Shown: positions 18,001 through 27,214 of the stretch, in pieces | Numbering within the stretch: position 1 is the first letter of the stretch | Layout of the letters: each line of letters starts with the position of its first letter | From: an uncultured Lachnospiraceae bacterium | GTDB taxonomy: Bacteria; Bacillota; Clostridia; Lachnospirales; Lachnospiraceae | Assembly (NCBI GenBank): GCA_947176505.1 | Contig: CAMWQW010000007.1 | Span: forward strand, 111,164-175,163 | DNA length: 64,000 nucleotides | Reading direction: 5' to 3' | Position numbers and translations under genes: made by a program | The notes under the pieces: model-generated | What the model saw: the letters and a program-made list of their open reading frames with translations, nothing else | What the model was told of the DNA's origin: nothing | Databases searched by the model: none

Positions 18001-20585
18001 GCATGAGCCTCATTCAAAATCTTACTTACTTCACTATATTTCGGATAATCCAGCAGCGTCACCATATCTGTAATCGGATTATACATAACTGTCAGATACG
18101 ACGGTGACAAGCTCTTATAACATACACGAATCCGGCTCTCCGTATCAATAATATTATTTGGATTCATCGCCCAATCAAAAGGTGCATAACCCTTTACAAT
18201 GTCACCATGAAAAGTTAATTTACCACTTTCTGTCTTGAACGCATCTGTTCCGATTGTAAATGCTTCATATCCTCCTAATGGAGAGCTGAACGTCACATCA
18301 ACCAGACTGATACAATCTTTAAACGCGTTTTCCCCAATTGACGTAACAGAATTGCCGATGTATACTTGCTCAAGCATCTGCCAATCTTTTCCGTTATCTC
18401 CGCCGCCGCCTTGAAATACTCCCTTAGCAATAGAGGTAAGAGAATTATCCTCTATTTTCAAGGATATTACATTCTCATTCAACTCAGAATCACTAAAGCA
18501 TCCTTCCGCAATCCCGACTACTTTTGTATTTCCTACAACCGAAGGAATTACCAAGTGAACATTCTTCTTTTTAGAAGCAGGCAATCCCGGTTTAAATGTA
18601 CATGAAGTCAAAATTCCTTTATCATTTATACATAATAAGTATGTGCCATCACTGACCTCATAGTATTCCACTCCGTTCTCTATATACAAATACGGTACCG
18701 TATCAGACACTGTCGTTGTCGCATCCCATGTACTTGTACGCGGATATGCAGGTTGCGACTCATTGTTGAGTTTCGGTCCTTTTACATAAAACTCCGGATT
18801 GATAACATCTTGAAATAATCCAGAACGTATAATTTCTCCATCTGAATCTAAATCTGTTTTATCATAAGAAACAAATCCACATGCTTGCGGATCCCTTTGC
18901 GCATCACAAGGGAATTCCACATACTTTAAATTTGCACACCCATGAAATACTTCCCTTGGGATTGTAGCTGCCTTAGAACTCGTGCGTCCGTAATTCTGAG
19001 GAAACACAACATACTCCAGTGCAGATCGTCCCGCAAATAAGTAGTTACCGATACTCTTAGATTCTGTCATTCCCTGCGGAAGCACAATTCCCATTGGCTG
19101 TGACCCTGCTTCCACTGCAAAAGCACCGTCTCCGATAGAGACAATGGTTGCATCTTTCATTTTAATATCACTTAACGCTGAGCAATTATAGAATGCATAA
19201 TCATCTATCTTACATTCCCTGCCAATGCTGTTCAAATCTACAGTTGACAAATTCCTGCAATTAGAAAACGCACCATACCCAATTTCCATTACAGAAACAG
19301 GAAGCGCAATTTGCTGTATTGCCGTTCCGCTAAAACATTCCTTACCAATTGTCTGTGTACCTTGTCTGATGTCAACAGTCGCTAACTTAACGCATCCTTT
19401 AAATGCACGATTGCCGATATGAGCTGTATTACCAATCGTAATCGTCTCAAGCAAAGATGCATCCGCAAATGCTTCATCTCCAATAAAGCCAATCTGGTCT
19501 GGAATCGTCATGTTTACAACATTATTAACAGCCTTAAAGGCTCCATCACCAATCGCACACATAAGGCGTTGGCTTCGCTCTTCTACCAAAAATCCCGCGT
19601 CATCCTTAGTGTAAGGATCTGTAGGAGTATTACCCTCTGGAACGCTCACCAGATATACCGTTCCCCCTTTTCCCTCCGGTTCCGGTCTGTTGTCGACAGC
19701 GCTCCGCAATGTATAACCGCTAATATCACTACTACTATTCCTGATTGCAGTATTATGCTCACAATAATATTGTAATCGCTGCTCTCCGGTTAAAACTTCA
19801 CTGGGTATTCTGATTAAAGCCGACGGTATAGTCGGTTTGGTTAAATTAGTTTTGTCTTCAGCTTTATTATAATCAGCCAAAGCTTTTTCATAATCCTGAA
19901 ATTCTTTTACCTTACTGTCATACTCTGTCTTAAGATACTTATTATAAAAACTTTTAACATTTGCAGAGTTCCTATCATCGCTTACATAAGTAGCATAATC
20001 AAGTACCACTTCATCAGTAGCTTTATTATCCATCCCCGTATTGGCTGTTCCGGCATAATAGTTTTCAAAAGCTTCACTTTCAACCGTATAATACTTCGTA
20101 ATAGGTCTTAAACCTAATTCAACTTTTTCCGAGTAAAATCGGCTGTTATATTTACAAATCACTCCGCTGTCAACATTATCTATAGGATTTTTGACCTCGT
20201 AAAAAAGGAACTGCCATGATAGACTGATGTCTCCGCCGCCGATATCAGTAATTGCATAAGAGGGATAGGCCTTAGGCGGATTAGCACCATTTCCTTTTCC
20301 ATTCATTATATCCTCGACACTTTTGTCTTTGTACGCACTCAAATTAATAGCCAACTGAGAATCCACGTCATCTGCGCTGTCGGCATCGTAAACAAACTTT
20401 GACATATCATGTTTGTCAATAACTGTTGCCGCTCTAGAAGATGCTGTTCCATTATCAGCATAGTTCTCCGGTACCGGAATCGCTGCTACGGCAATCGCCG
20501 TAATCATAAGTACCGCTGACAGACTGCGTCTGACGCTTCTCTTCAATCTTCTTCTCGGTTTTCTAGCCGGTGTTTTCTTAGCCAT
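15063..20585 (-). CDS. Giant BspA-like multi-domain surface protein
   Basis: 1840 residues. A basic N-terminus is followed by a signal helix (SLSAVLMITAIAVAAIPVP). Large LRR_5 arrays at about 330-560, 640-760 and 1090-1290 are separated by non-repeat segments. Two InlB/Flg_new-like modules follow (VAFYDANYVLIPD ... and YPVAFYDGVDG ...). Next come a Thr/Ser/Gly linker of short TNTSGNG-like units (DNA about 15950-16110), a bacterial-repeat module (VTVLGGSGSGSYAAGTTVQI) and the same VDITIPIP ... FTATHFSPYTVY domain as its neighbour. The protein ends in TPKTGDP, a hydrophobic helix and a basic tail. Start ATG 20585 has AAGGAGAGG upstream. The linker is low complexity and prone to length change. 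Confidence 0.92.
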   Translation of the reverse strand: MAKKTPARKPRRRLKRSVRRSLSAVLMITAIAVAAIPVPENYADNGTASSRAATVIDKHDMSKFVYDADSADDVDSQLAINLSAYKDKSVEDIMNGKGNGANPPKAYPSYAITDIGGGDISLSWQFLFYEVKNPIDNVDSGVICKYNSRFYSEKVELGLRPITKYYTVESEAFENYYAGTANTGMDNKATDEVVLDYATYVSDDRNSANVKSFYNKYLKTEYDSKVKEFQDYEKALADYNKAEDKTNLTKPTIPSALIRIPSEVLTGEQRLQYYCEHNTAIRNSSSDISGYTLRSAVDNRPEPEGKGGTVYLVSVPEGNTPTDPYTKDDAGFLVEERSQRLMCAIGDGAFKAVNNVVNMTIPDQIGFIGDEAFADASLLETITIGNTAHIGNRAFKGCVKLATVDIRQGTQTIGKECFSGTAIQQIALPVSVMEIGYGAFSNCRNLSTVDLNSIGRECKIDDYAFYNCSALSDIKMKDATIVSIGDGAFAVEAGSQPMGIVLPQGMTESKSIGNYLFAGRSALEYVVFPQNYGRTSSKAATIPREVFHGCANLKYVEFPCDAQRDPQACGFVSYDKTDLDSDGEIIRSGLFQDVINPEFYVKGPKLNNESQPAYPRTSTWDATTTVSDTVPYLYIENGVEYYEVSDGTYLLCINDKGILTSCTFKPGLPASKKKNVHLVIPSVVGNTKVVGIAEGCFSDSELNENVISLKIEDNSLTSIAKGVFQGGGGDNGKDWQMLEQVYIGNSVTSIGENAFKDCISLVDVTFSSPLGGYEAFTIGTDAFKTESGKLTFHGDIVKGYAPFDWAMNPNNIIDTESRIRVCYKSLSPSYLTVMYNPITDMVTLLDYPKYSEVSKILNEAHADEITKSGAKSYEEMKTAEWYGRYAGTDYDSYRVEFAQAWQAAADKETVYASEDYGPWVNESFCSEWEDWVDGNPHVTPGPIQPDISGNSTSNAVNKLTDWLFEPMTVYAADTSDPDNPPISSVDPKPYYTMRPYNVVEIVDANDPYRAPTGEEMALVDATKNIVIPEGVESIDVYGYIRNYTVDGNPTESSERNTGNYNTYLRNNSWSTEVRKMYESTEGDEDDNTKVVPGLFSGYYKDYEGTSANELYTRGNDLIRSVTMKSVKYLPDYAFDSCESLLYVMIGPDCADIGKAPFRGCYSMTNVEDNDYYTTVNGIIYSKNTDGSLVIEECLAARGSGKVGPAVVNTSTDANLEQVSAIKPGAFEDCDYITNIEFGSESKAGLAVIPEDCFRNCDKLQTVVLPITTNDIGSGAFSGANNLGNLTIYGKEVKISGTAFDDEKTMMTTVRAYEDSAVVRYVKEYGDVYHLQIDDQHPLGELWQVAFYDANYVLIPDLKDKSGNDLDNPQYVEDGSRPIEPADPVLEGWTFEQWAGMNNVKLGDTIHADTSFYAQGFTENGMVNGKYPVAFYDGVDGKQIGPTQYILPGGEAIAPAHPVHAGYEQNGYSDSYTNISSAKNIVLLYKVAAGTSGGSTNTSGGSTNTSGNGTNTSGNGTNTSGNTTSSSTSSSSTSTTSSTTSSSTASTSTTSTTANAGLYTVTVLGGSGSGSYAAGTTVQITANTPAAGSVFSRWVTESQGVSLANVSQTPTTFVMPSNNVTITAEYTAGTAPASTATSNNGGGGSTDNGNTRVDITKPGISNKDLATANVNGSTDNFIVKITETDEATRAVADALTNKYGSLDNILYYAMDISLWDSTGTYQLTGDQISGLSVDITIPIPDALVAYGGNNMAGAVINGNQLENLNENFTTINGVPCIRFTATHFSPYTVYVDTGNLTEGMLDATPKTGDPIHPKWFLSVGLACLSIILFIKKDKAAKVKTA

Positions 20586-20699
20586 GTTAATCCTCTCCTT
20601 ATTCCCCTATATAATCTCCGTGTGACCTTGCGGTCTTACATGAAATAATCACAATATATTTATACACTTTTTATGAAACAAGTGTATTATAAACTCAAA

Positions 20700-21953
20700 T
20701 TACAAAACCCTTTTTGCCACCACCACAAACCTGCCGTCTTCTTCCGAATTATCGCAAGTCGATAATGTTAAAAGTTCGTCGCCGTAACTTGCCGTAACGC
20801 CGGTATCATAGAGCGACAGTTCCGCCATTTCCTGCATATTGGAATTAAATTCCTTCTCCGAAGCCGCATCCAGAAACTGATAGTATTTAAATACAACTTC
20901 ATCTTCGTTATAGATTCGGGAACGGAACACATACATCACTTCGTAAGTCCCCTTCTCATATATCGTATCAAACTGAATCGTAGAGTGACTTCTACAATAG
21001 TCCTCACTGCTGTATTTGTTCAGATTCCCAAACATTTTCCCGGATTTCATGTGATGTCCGTATATAATCAAATTCGTATTTCTATGTACCACATCACAGT
21101 CTTTATCCAAAAATAAGCTTCCGTTCCTGTCATATTCCTGACTGTAGTTATGGTCTAAGTAATATTCGTTGTTAGTCGTCTGCATCACTGGGTAGTCTAT
21201 ATTAGTATCGTCAATTTTCAGCCATCCGATTAGGCTTCTGTTTTTACTATAGAGTGTTTGGTATTCCTCCAACACCTTAAGTTCTATTTCTTCTTCCTCG
21301 GTATAATGAATCGTCACACCGGTTGAAGCTCCAGCCGCCAGCGTCGTATTGCCCTTAAGCTGCGCGAGATTCTCATAATCCATCTGTGTCCTGTCAGAAA
21401 AATAGTAGTATACGCCAAAATACCCAAAACACACCACCGCTACTAAAGAGCACAAAATAACTGTCAGCTTACGGCGATTCTCCCGTTTCCTAAGCTCATG
21501 AAGAATTTCCTTCTGCATCCTCTTATCAAAGTTCTCCAGTGAAATGCTCGTATTACTATCATTATCAGTATTCTTCTTTGCAGATACTTTGTTCTGTCCG
21601 CTTATACTCTTACCGGACACCTTCTTAGCCGAAGACTGTTCAGGCTGCCGCTTCTCTTTCTTCTTATTCTTAAGAGATTTCTTCTTTCCGGCTGGCAATT
21701 TAGAATTCTGATCATATCCCTGACGTCTATATTCCTGTGCCAGTTCATAGATTTCATCATCAAAATCATTACCCACCGTTGTTTCAAAACGATACTTGCC
21801 GGCTTGCATTTCCGTATAAAGCGTAATCACCTCTCCCGGCTGCTCCATATTGACTTGTGTCTTGATTTCCTTAATCTTTGCCTGATCCCTCAAGGCAGCC
21901 TTGTAATCCGCCTCCGTCCGGAATCTTCTTCCGGCAACTTCAAATCCCTCCAT
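20700..21953 (-). CDS. srtB: Class B sortase with long cytosolic N-terminal extension
   Basis: 417 residues. The catalytic domain (about 215-417) has the SrtB marks: LIGWLKIDDTNIDYPVMQ, IYGHHMKSGKMFGNL (catalytic His) and LLTLSTCDNSEEDGRFVVVAKR (catalytic Cys and Arg). The single membrane anchor is at about 165-187. Before it lies an unusual 160-residue Lys/Ser-rich cytosolic region beginning MEGFEVAGRRFRTEADYK, which is not part of known sortase folds. It sits directly upstream of the two BspA-like genes, whose SPNTG and TPKTG motifs it most likely processes. The start ATG has AAAGGAG upstream. Confidence 0.93.
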   Translation of the reverse strand: MEGFEVAGRRFRTEADYKAALRDQAKIKEIKTQVNMEQPGEVITLYTEMQAGKYRFETTVGNDFDDEIYELAQEYRRQGYDQNSKLPAGKKKSLKNKKKEKRQPEQSSAKKVSGKSISGQNKVSAKKNTDNDSNTSISLENFDKRMQKEILHELRKRENRRKLTVILCSLVAVVCFGYFGVYYYFSDRTQMDYENLAQLKGNTTLAAGASTGVTIHYTEEEEIELKVLEEYQTLYSKNRSLIGWLKIDDTNIDYPVMQTTNNEYYLDHNYSQEYDRNGSLFLDKDCDVVHRNTNLIIYGHHMKSGKMFGNLNKYSSEDYCRSHSTIQFDTIYEKGTYEVMYVFRSRIYNEDEVVFKYYQFLDAASEKEFNSNMQEMAELSLYDTGVTASYGDELLTLSTCDNSEEDGRFVVVAKRVL

Positions 21954-22272
21954 GGGGACCGCTCCTTTACCTTAATATATGTACCTAGTAAACCTACTTT
22001 GACATATTTACATATAGTATAATTTTACTATATCTTGAGATTTATGCAAGTGTTTTGTCACAATTTACACAAGTTGGACACAATTTTATACAATCTGAAC
22101 ATAAGGTTTACCCTTCCCATAAAAGCTAAACCCGACCGAAAGTCTAAGGTTTCCGATTATCCCTTGTATATAAGGCTTTTCAAAATACCTTGAAATATTC
22201 CTCCACATTTCAGTAACATTTACACCCCGCATACATAAGATAAACCATAAACAACATTTGGAGGAACAAACA
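21954..22272. other. Divergent intergenic region between srtB and the cysteine-rich peptide gene
   Basis: 319 bp, AT-rich in the srtB half. A plus-strand promoter candidate is TTTACA (22064-22069) and TATACA (22087-22092), 17 bp apart, within a stretch of repeated ACACAA words. It would leave a leader of about 175 bases. No conserved RNA or further reading frame is evident. Confidence 0.4.
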
Positions 22273-22497
22273 ATGAGCGATTTAACAGCAACCCACTGCG
22301 GATGCAACAATAATAATGGTGGATTTTTCGGTGGCGGATGCGGATCATGGATCTGGATTCTCATCCTCTTATCCTGCTGCGGCAACAACGACGGATGCGG
22401 ATGCGATGGCGGTGGTTTCGGACTTTTCGGAAACAACGACAATAACTGCTGCAATACCCTGATCTGGTTGTTAATCCTTTCCAGCTGCTGCGGTTAA
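22273..22497 (+). CDS. Small cysteine/glycine-rich membrane peptide ('high-cysteine' family)
   Basis: 74 residues beginning MSDLTATHCGCNNNNG, with GGAGG 8 bases before the ATG. It contains two related blocks, WIWILILLSCCG and LIWLLILSSCCG, each a short hydrophobic helix ending in Cys-Cys-Gly, separated by a Gly/Asn/Asp/Cys-rich stretch. Twelve cysteines in 74 residues suggest disulfide or metal cross-linking. Similar peptides in Lachnospiraceae carry the database label 'chorion class high-cysteine protein', a label by composition only. A coat, envelope or secreted structural role is possible but unproven. Confidence 0.75.
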   Translation: MSDLTATHCGCNNNNGGFFGGGCGSWIWILILLSCCGNNDGCGCDGGGFGLFGNNDNNCCNTLIWLLILSSCCG

Positions 22498-22541
22498 TCC
22501 CATAAGCACTCCCCTTTACACATCTATTACTTCATATCTGG

Positions 22542-22574
22542 GAAATAGGCTCTGGTTCTTTTAGAGCCTATTTC
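22542..22574 (+). terminator. Hairpin after the cysteine-rich peptide gene
   Basis: A perfect 12-bp stem (GAAATAGGCTCT with AGAGCCTATTTC) around a 9-base loop, 45 bp after the stop codon. The following TCTCAC is poor in T, so termination may be partial and the next gene could be read through. Confidence 0.6.
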
Positions 22575-22630
22575 TCTCACATGCAGCATATACTGTAGAG
22601 AAAACTATGGGCATCAGAAAGGCATATCTT

Positions 22631-23179
22631 ATGGCTGCAAAAAATGAGGAAGCAACAAACGTTATGGCATTTGATGCCTTATATACTACCAATTCGATTC
22701 AAAAGCTCAAGGTTCTTCTTCCCTACATAGAACCTTCCATGCAAAAGCATCTGGCGGTCTATATTAAATATATGGAGCTGCAATACACTTTAAGCTATGT
22801 TCATAAACATCCGTTCCAAATAAGCGGCTGCAGCATATCTTCCGATGAAAAACCCGATCTGCGCTCGCTGTGCCGCCAACTCTGCCTCTACTCTTCACAG
22901 GAAGAAATCAGGCAGTTAGAACAAATGCAGAACATGCTGCAAACCATGGAAACCATGCAGGAAATGTCACAGACTATGTCTGCCCTGCAAGAAATCTTTC
23001 CTGATCTGTCTGCCGCTCCGCCCTTCGGAAGCGACTCTGCGTCCTCCGCTGAGGATAATGCAGAGTCCGCGCAGACCGGTTCGTTTTCCATGATGGATAT
23101 GTTAATGAATATGCTTACTCCGGAACAAAAATCTATGTATGAAATGTTCCAACAAAATACAAATACTCAAGAAAAATAA
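22631..23179 (+). CDS. Uncharacterised protein with Met/Gln-rich helix
   Basis: 182 residues beginning MAAKNEEATNVMAFDALYTTN; the ATG at 22631 has AAAGG 8 bases upstream. The N-terminal half looks like a compact helical domain (PYIEPSMQKHLAVYIKYMELQYTL). The middle is a Met/Gln/Glu-rich helix (QMQNMLQTMETMQEMSQTM). A disordered Ser/Ala/Asp stretch follows, then SMMDMLMNMLTPEQKSMYEMF. There is no signal peptide. It is probably cotranscribed with the next small gene, with which it shares the style of short Met-rich helices ending in charged residues. I do not recognise the family. Confidence 0.7.
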   Translation: MAAKNEEATNVMAFDALYTTNSIQKLKVLLPYIEPSMQKHLAVYIKYMELQYTLSYVHKHPFQISGCSISSDEKPDLRSLCRQLCLYSSQEEIRQLEQMQNMLQTMETMQEMSQTMSALQEIFPDLSAAPPFGSDSASSAEDNAESAQTGSFSMMDMLMNMLTPEQKSMYEMFQQNTNTQEK

Positions 23180-23269
23180 ATTTTTTAAATAATAATCATT
23201 GTTAATGATATTAAAAGCCAAGTCAACACGAGTCAAATTATGACCGGCACGAACAGAAAGGATGATACA

Positions 23270-23536
23270 ATGACAGGAAACTGGATGGACGATCCCGCTG
23301 TTGCGCATATCGACAAATCAAAGCTAGACTTTCTGCAGTCACTTGTTTTCGAGAGCCAGTCTCTCACCAAGGAGCAGATGATGCCATTCCTTATGGCAAT
23401 CGCAAAGAGAGGTATGGACAACCACATATCTTTTTCCAAAGATGAGGTCGAAACAATTACCTCTGTCATCCGCAAATATTCAACACCGGATGAACTGGAT
23501 AAAATTGATAAATTAATGAAACTACGCAAAAAATAA
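23270..23536 (+). CDS. Uncharacterised small helical protein
   Basis: 88 residues from the ATG at 23270 (AAAGG 8 bases upstream). The sequence is amphipathic and helical: PAVAHIDKSKLDFLQSLVFES, LTKEQMMPFLMAIAKRG and STPDELDKIDKLMKLRKK. The LTKEQMMPFLMAIAKRG segment resembles short helical adaptor domains, but no family can be named with confidence. It is 90 bp after the previous unknown gene and followed by a strong hairpin, so the two form a small operon. Confidence 0.7.
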   Translation: MTGNWMDDPAVAHIDKSKLDFLQSLVFESQSLTKEQMMPFLMAIAKRGMDNHISFSKDEVETITSVIRKYSTPDELDKIDKLMKLRKK

Positions 23537-23581
23537 AAGTCGGGTCAATTTCTCGATAGAAATAAAATTCGAACCATAGAA

Positions 23582-23633
23582 GCCGGAAATCAATGTCTGC
23601 CTCTCATCGACCATAGGGACATCGTTTTCCGGC
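23582..23633. terminator. Bidirectional hairpin between converging genes
   Basis: Two 16-base arms match at 14 positions (GCCGGAAATCAATGTC against GACATCGTTTTCCGGC), followed by ATATTTATTACGCTTTTATT on the plus strand. It lies between the unknown operon and the frameshifted gene that converges on it. Confidence 0.65.
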
Positions 23634-23651
23634 ATATTTATTACGCTTTTA

Positions 23652-24298
23652 TTATCTCTGCCAATTCAACAATTCCGCTTCAATTGTCATATAAATCTCT
23701 TCCGGGCTGTCATGCTCCTGCCACCAGCTCCAGCCCCATTCATAGCCATACTTGGATTCATTTAATATGTCTGTCATCTCACCCAAACCATTAACCTTGC
23801 TCTCATATTCCGCTTGTGAAATTAACCACGATGAATCAACTTGTCCTATATAGGGATCAATACACCTATCTGCGGAAATATAATAAAAATCCTTATAATC
23901 CTCCGCTTCACTCTCCTGTTCATCTACGACTTCACTGCCTACCCCACCAGAAATATCGATTAGTGCGTCTCCGGGGATTCGCCACAGGTCTTCCTCTAAC
24001 GCATAACCAGCCTTCCGTCCCTTGTATAGCAAAGCTCGTTACTCCAAGTCCACGGCTCTATATCATCCACACTAAGCACTTCCCCATTCATATAATAATA
24101 TGCGCGGTATTCCCAGCCGCTTGATGCTGTCAGATACATCTCCGGCATCTCGTCGCCATTTAAGTCTGCAATTGCACAGCCGTTGATGCATAATGCCTCA
24201 TCATACGGAAGCAAAGCCGCAAAATCATATAAAGGGTTCCGTAACACAATGCCATATGCTACTATTATCATCCGGAATACTATATTTTTAAACCCCAT
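23652..24298 (-). pseudogene. Frameshifted secreted/lipoprotein-like gene with FG-GAP-like segment
   Basis: Two overlapping minus-strand frames make one protein. Frame 1 starts at ATG 24298 (GGGAG upstream) with a signal-like helix (IVFRMIIVAYGIVL), continues through ADLNGDEMPEMYLTASSG and ends at a stop just after TRDGRLVMR near 23996. The other frame continues with LEEDLWRIPGDALID and WWQEHDSPEEIYMTIEAEL to 23652. A one-base shift at about 23996-24005 would join them into roughly 215 residues. The DxNxDExPE segment resembles FG-GAP/calcium-loop repeats of surface proteins. It may be a real decay event or a sequencing error; function unknown. Confidence 0.65.
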
Positions 24299-24421
24299 AC
24301 TTTGCTCCCTTTGTGAAATAATTACATAATCCGCAGTTATTAGCAAAACTATCCTGCCTGTCTTATTGCATAAAACTGCCACGTCTGCAAATCAGTTTAC
24401 AAACGCGGCAATTTCAATTCA

Positions 24422-26950
24422 TTATTTCTGTACAATATTCACAATTCTACCCGGAACATAAATCTCTTTTACAATTGTTCCTGTCAGTTTATCTGCAATG
24501 ACTTCCTTTGCCTTAGCAATCACATCATCTTTCGGGTCATCTTTACCAATAACAAGCGTGGCTCTGGTCTTACCATTAATCTGAACCGCAATCTCCACGG
24601 TAGCCTCAACGGTTTTGGCTTCGTCATACTCCGGCCATACAGTCTGATACAGTCTGCCATCAAATCCTGTCTTTTGCCACAATTCCTCCGTGATATGGGG
24701 TGCCACCGGATTCAACATCGTAAGCAGCGTTTTAAACTCACCCTTTGTCACTGAATTTTTCTTATAAAATTCATTAATTAACGCCATCATCGACGCAATG
24801 GCAGTATTATATTTCAAATTCTCGAAATCGTTGCTGACCTTCTTGATTGTCTGATGCATCTTAGTCTCTAAATCTTTAGAGTACCCCGTATCATCTGTCA
24901 TAATATCCTGTAATTTCCAGACTCTCTCCAAGAAGCGGCGGCATCCTTTCACACCGTCTTCGCTCCATCCGGCACTGAGTTCAAAAGCCCCGATAAACAT
25001 TTCGTAAGTTCTGAGCGTATCTGCACCATAATCTGTTACGATATCATCCGGATTCACAACATTACCGAGTGATTTGGACATCTTAACTACCGGGTGTTCC
25101 GCCATCTCACCGTACTTTTCCTTAAGAGCCTCTCTCGCAGCTTTTTCGCTTCCATGTTCAGCAAGCAGTTTTTCCTGCTCTTTCAACGGCAGGTTTGCAA
25201 AATTATGCGGATTCAGTCCGAGGATCATTCCATGGGAAGTTCTCTTAGCATAAGGTTCCGGACACGGAACCGCTTTCTGGTCGTACAGAAACTTATGCCA
25301 GAATCTGGAATACAGCAAGTGCAATGTAGTATGCTCCATACCGCCATTATACCAATCTACCGGCATCCAATACTCCAGCGCCTCTTTACTTGCAAGTGCC
25401 TCCGTATTGTCCGGATCCGTATATCTTAAGAAATACCATGAAGATCCAGCCCACTGCGGCATTGTATCTGTCTCTCTCTTTGCCGGACCTCCACAACACG
25501 GGCATGTGGTATTGACCCAATCAGTCATAAGAGCCAATGGCGATTCTCCGTTGTCGGTAGGCATATAGCTGTCCACATCGGGCAACTCCAATGGAAGTTC
25601 TTTCTCGTCAATCGGCACATAACCGCATTTCTCACAATGTACAATCGGAATCGGTTCTCCCCAGTAACGCTGTCTTGAAAACACCCAATCTCTGAGCTTA
25701 AAGTTGGTCTTAGCACAGCCGATACCCTTTTCTTCCAAGAATGCAATCATTTTAGCCTTGGCTTCCTCTACGCTCAGCCCACTGATAAAGCCCGAATTAA
25801 CAATCGTGCCTGTCGCCACATCTGTATAGACTTCTTCCTGTACATCTTTGCCACCGGCAACTACTTCGATAATCGGCAGCCCAAACTTCTTCGCAAATTC
25901 CCAGTCCCTCTCATCATGGGCAGGCACCGCCATAATTGCACCCGTACCGTAACTCATGAGAACATAATCAGAAACAAAAATCGGTATCTCCACATCACTT
26001 ACCGGATTAACTGCCGTCAAACCATCGATCTTGACACCCGTCTTCTCTTTTGCCAGCTCCGCACGCTCGAAATCGGACTTTCTAGCCGCCTGCTCGCGGT
26101 ATGCTGCAATTTCGTCCCAATTGCTGATATCATCCTTATACTTATCTAAAAGCGGATGTTCCGGAGACATAACCATATATGTCACACCGAACAGTGTATC
26201 ACATCTGGTCGTATAAATGCGCATTTTATCTTCTTTGCCTTTAATAATAAAATCAACTTCCGCGCCGGTGGATTTACCAATCCAATTCTTCTGGGAAACC
26301 TTCACTCTCTCCACATAATCAACCGTGTCAAGACCATCGATCAATTTATCCGCATACTCCGTAATCTTAAGCATCCACTGGCTCTTTACCTTGCGGACAA
26401 CCTCGGAGCCACATCGTTCGCAAACGCCGTTAACTACTTCCTCGTTGGCAAGACCAACCTTACAGGAAGTACACCAGTTAATGGGCATCTCTGACTTATA
26501 TGCTAATCCAGCCTTAAATAATTTGAGGAAAATCCATTGTGTCCATTTATAATAGTTCGGATCCGTCGTATTGACTTCCCTATCCCAGTCAAATGAATAG
26601 CCGAGTGCATGTAACTGGCTCTTGAACCGTGCCACATTATTCTGTGTGACAATTTTCGGATGAATATGATTCTGAATCGCATAATTCTCCGTCGGCAGAC
26701 CGAACGCATCCCATCCCATCGGATAGAGAACATTATAGCCCTGCATTCTTCTCTTTCTTGCCACAATATCAAGCGCCGTATACGGTCTGGGATGTCCTAC
26801 ATGAAGTCCCTGACCTGACGGATAAGGAAATTCCACCAATGCATAATATTTCGGTTTGGAGTAATCGTCGGAAGTTTTAAATGCCTTCTCGTCGTCCCAC
26901 ACTTTCTGCCATTTTGTTTCTACTTCTCTGTGATTATAAATTTCCGCCAT
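24422..26950 (-). CDS. leuS: Leucyl-tRNA synthetase
   Basis: About 842 residues from [18 protein letters not shown]. The HIGH-type motif is in [24 protein letters not shown] is in [17 protein letters not shown], and the editing domain (about 220-420) has the threonine-rich block [13 protein letters not shown]. Zinc-type Cys pairs are seen at [21 protein letters not shown] and in CPCCGG. The frame is open further upstream (to 27034), but that part encodes a hairpin repeat and leader, not protein. ATG 26962 (MVIK) is an alternative. No T-box is seen in the short leader, which is unusual for a Firmicutes synthetase gene. Confidence 0.97.
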   Translation of the reverse strand: MAEIYNHREVETKWQKVWDDEKAFKTSDDYSKPKYYALVEFPYPSGQGLHVGHPRPYTALDIVARKRRMQGYNVLYPMGWDAFGLPTENYAIQNHIHPKIVTQNNVARFKSQLHALGYSFDWDREVNTTDPNYYKWTQWIFLKLFKAGLAYKSEMPINWCTSCKVGLANEEVVNGVCERCGSEVVRKVKSQWMLKITEYADKLIDGLDTVDYVERVKVSQKNWIGKSTGAEVDFIIKGKEDKMRIYTTRCDTLFGVTYMVMSPEHPLLDKYKDDISNWDEIAAYREQAARKSDFERAELAKEKTGVKIDGLTAVNPVSDVEIPIFVSDYVLMSYGTGAIMAVPAHDERDWEFAKKFGLPIIEVVAGGKDVQEEVYTDVATGTIVNSGFISGLSVEEAKAKMIAFLEEKGIGCAKTNFKLRDWVFSRQRYWGEPIPIVHCEKCGYVPIDEKELPLELPDVDSYMPTDNGESPLALMTDWVNTTCPCCGGPAKRETDTMPQWAGSSWYFLRYTDPDNTEALASKEALEYWMPVDWYNGGMEHTTLHLLYSRFWHKFLYDQKAVPCPEPYAKRTSHGMILGLNPHNFANLPLKEQEKLLAEHGSEKAAREALKEKYGEMAEHPVVKMSKSLGNVVNPDDIVTDYGADTLRTYEMFIGAFELSAGWSEDGVKGCRRFLERVWKLQDIMTDDTGYSKDLETKMHQTIKKVSNDFENLKYNTAIASMMALINEFYKKNSVTKGEFKTLLTMLNPVAPHITEELWQKTGFDGRLYQTVWPEYDEAKTVEATVEIAVQINGKTRATLVIGKDDPKDDVIAKAKEVIADKLTGTIVKEIYVPGRIVNIVQK

Positions 26951-26986
26951 TTTGATGACCATGCCTTTCAGCTCCGCTATATCTTC

Positions 26987-27008
26987 CGAGTTTGCGAAGC
27001 AAATCTCG
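26987..27008 (-). repeat. REP-like hairpin in the leuS leader
   Basis: In the sense of leuS mRNA the arms CGAGATTTGC and GCAAACTCG (one bulged A) enclose the loop TTC, 37 bases before the leuS start. The same 22-mer occurs three times in the leader of tyrA 2.5 kb away. Confidence 0.8.
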
Positions 27009-27041
27009 TAAACAAACTTGTTCGTTATATCCACGTTTAAT

Positions 27042-27069
27042 ATTGTATTATACTTGGCTAATTTGTCAA
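27042..27069 (-). promoter_or_regulatory. leuS promoter
   Basis: Minus-strand TTGACA (27064-27069) and TACAAT (27042-27047) are 16 bp apart. Transcription would start near 27035 and give a leader of about 85 bases that holds little besides the hairpin repeat. Confidence 0.7.
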
Positions 27070-27109
27070 GCAGATTGCATAAAAAATCGTTGTCATCACA
27101 ATTTCCTAT

Positions 27110-27148
27110 AAGATAAAAACATAGAAACAGGGCGTGTCACCCACGCCC
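27110..27148 (-). terminator. Terminator of the EF-G-like gene
   Basis: GGGCGTG and CACGCCC form a 7-bp GC stem around five bases (27130-27148). On the minus strand it is followed by TGTTTCTATGTTTTTATC. Confidence 0.75.
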
Positions 27149-27214
27149 TATTCCTATAAATGAAACCTTCTCTATCTACAGTCGGTTATAGCTTACGGTG
27201 TAAGGCACTTCCCC

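Noticed and set aside
27009-27110. T-box riboswitch in the leuS leader
   Set aside because: The promoter leaves only about 85 bases of leader, with no T-box core, specifier loop or terminator.
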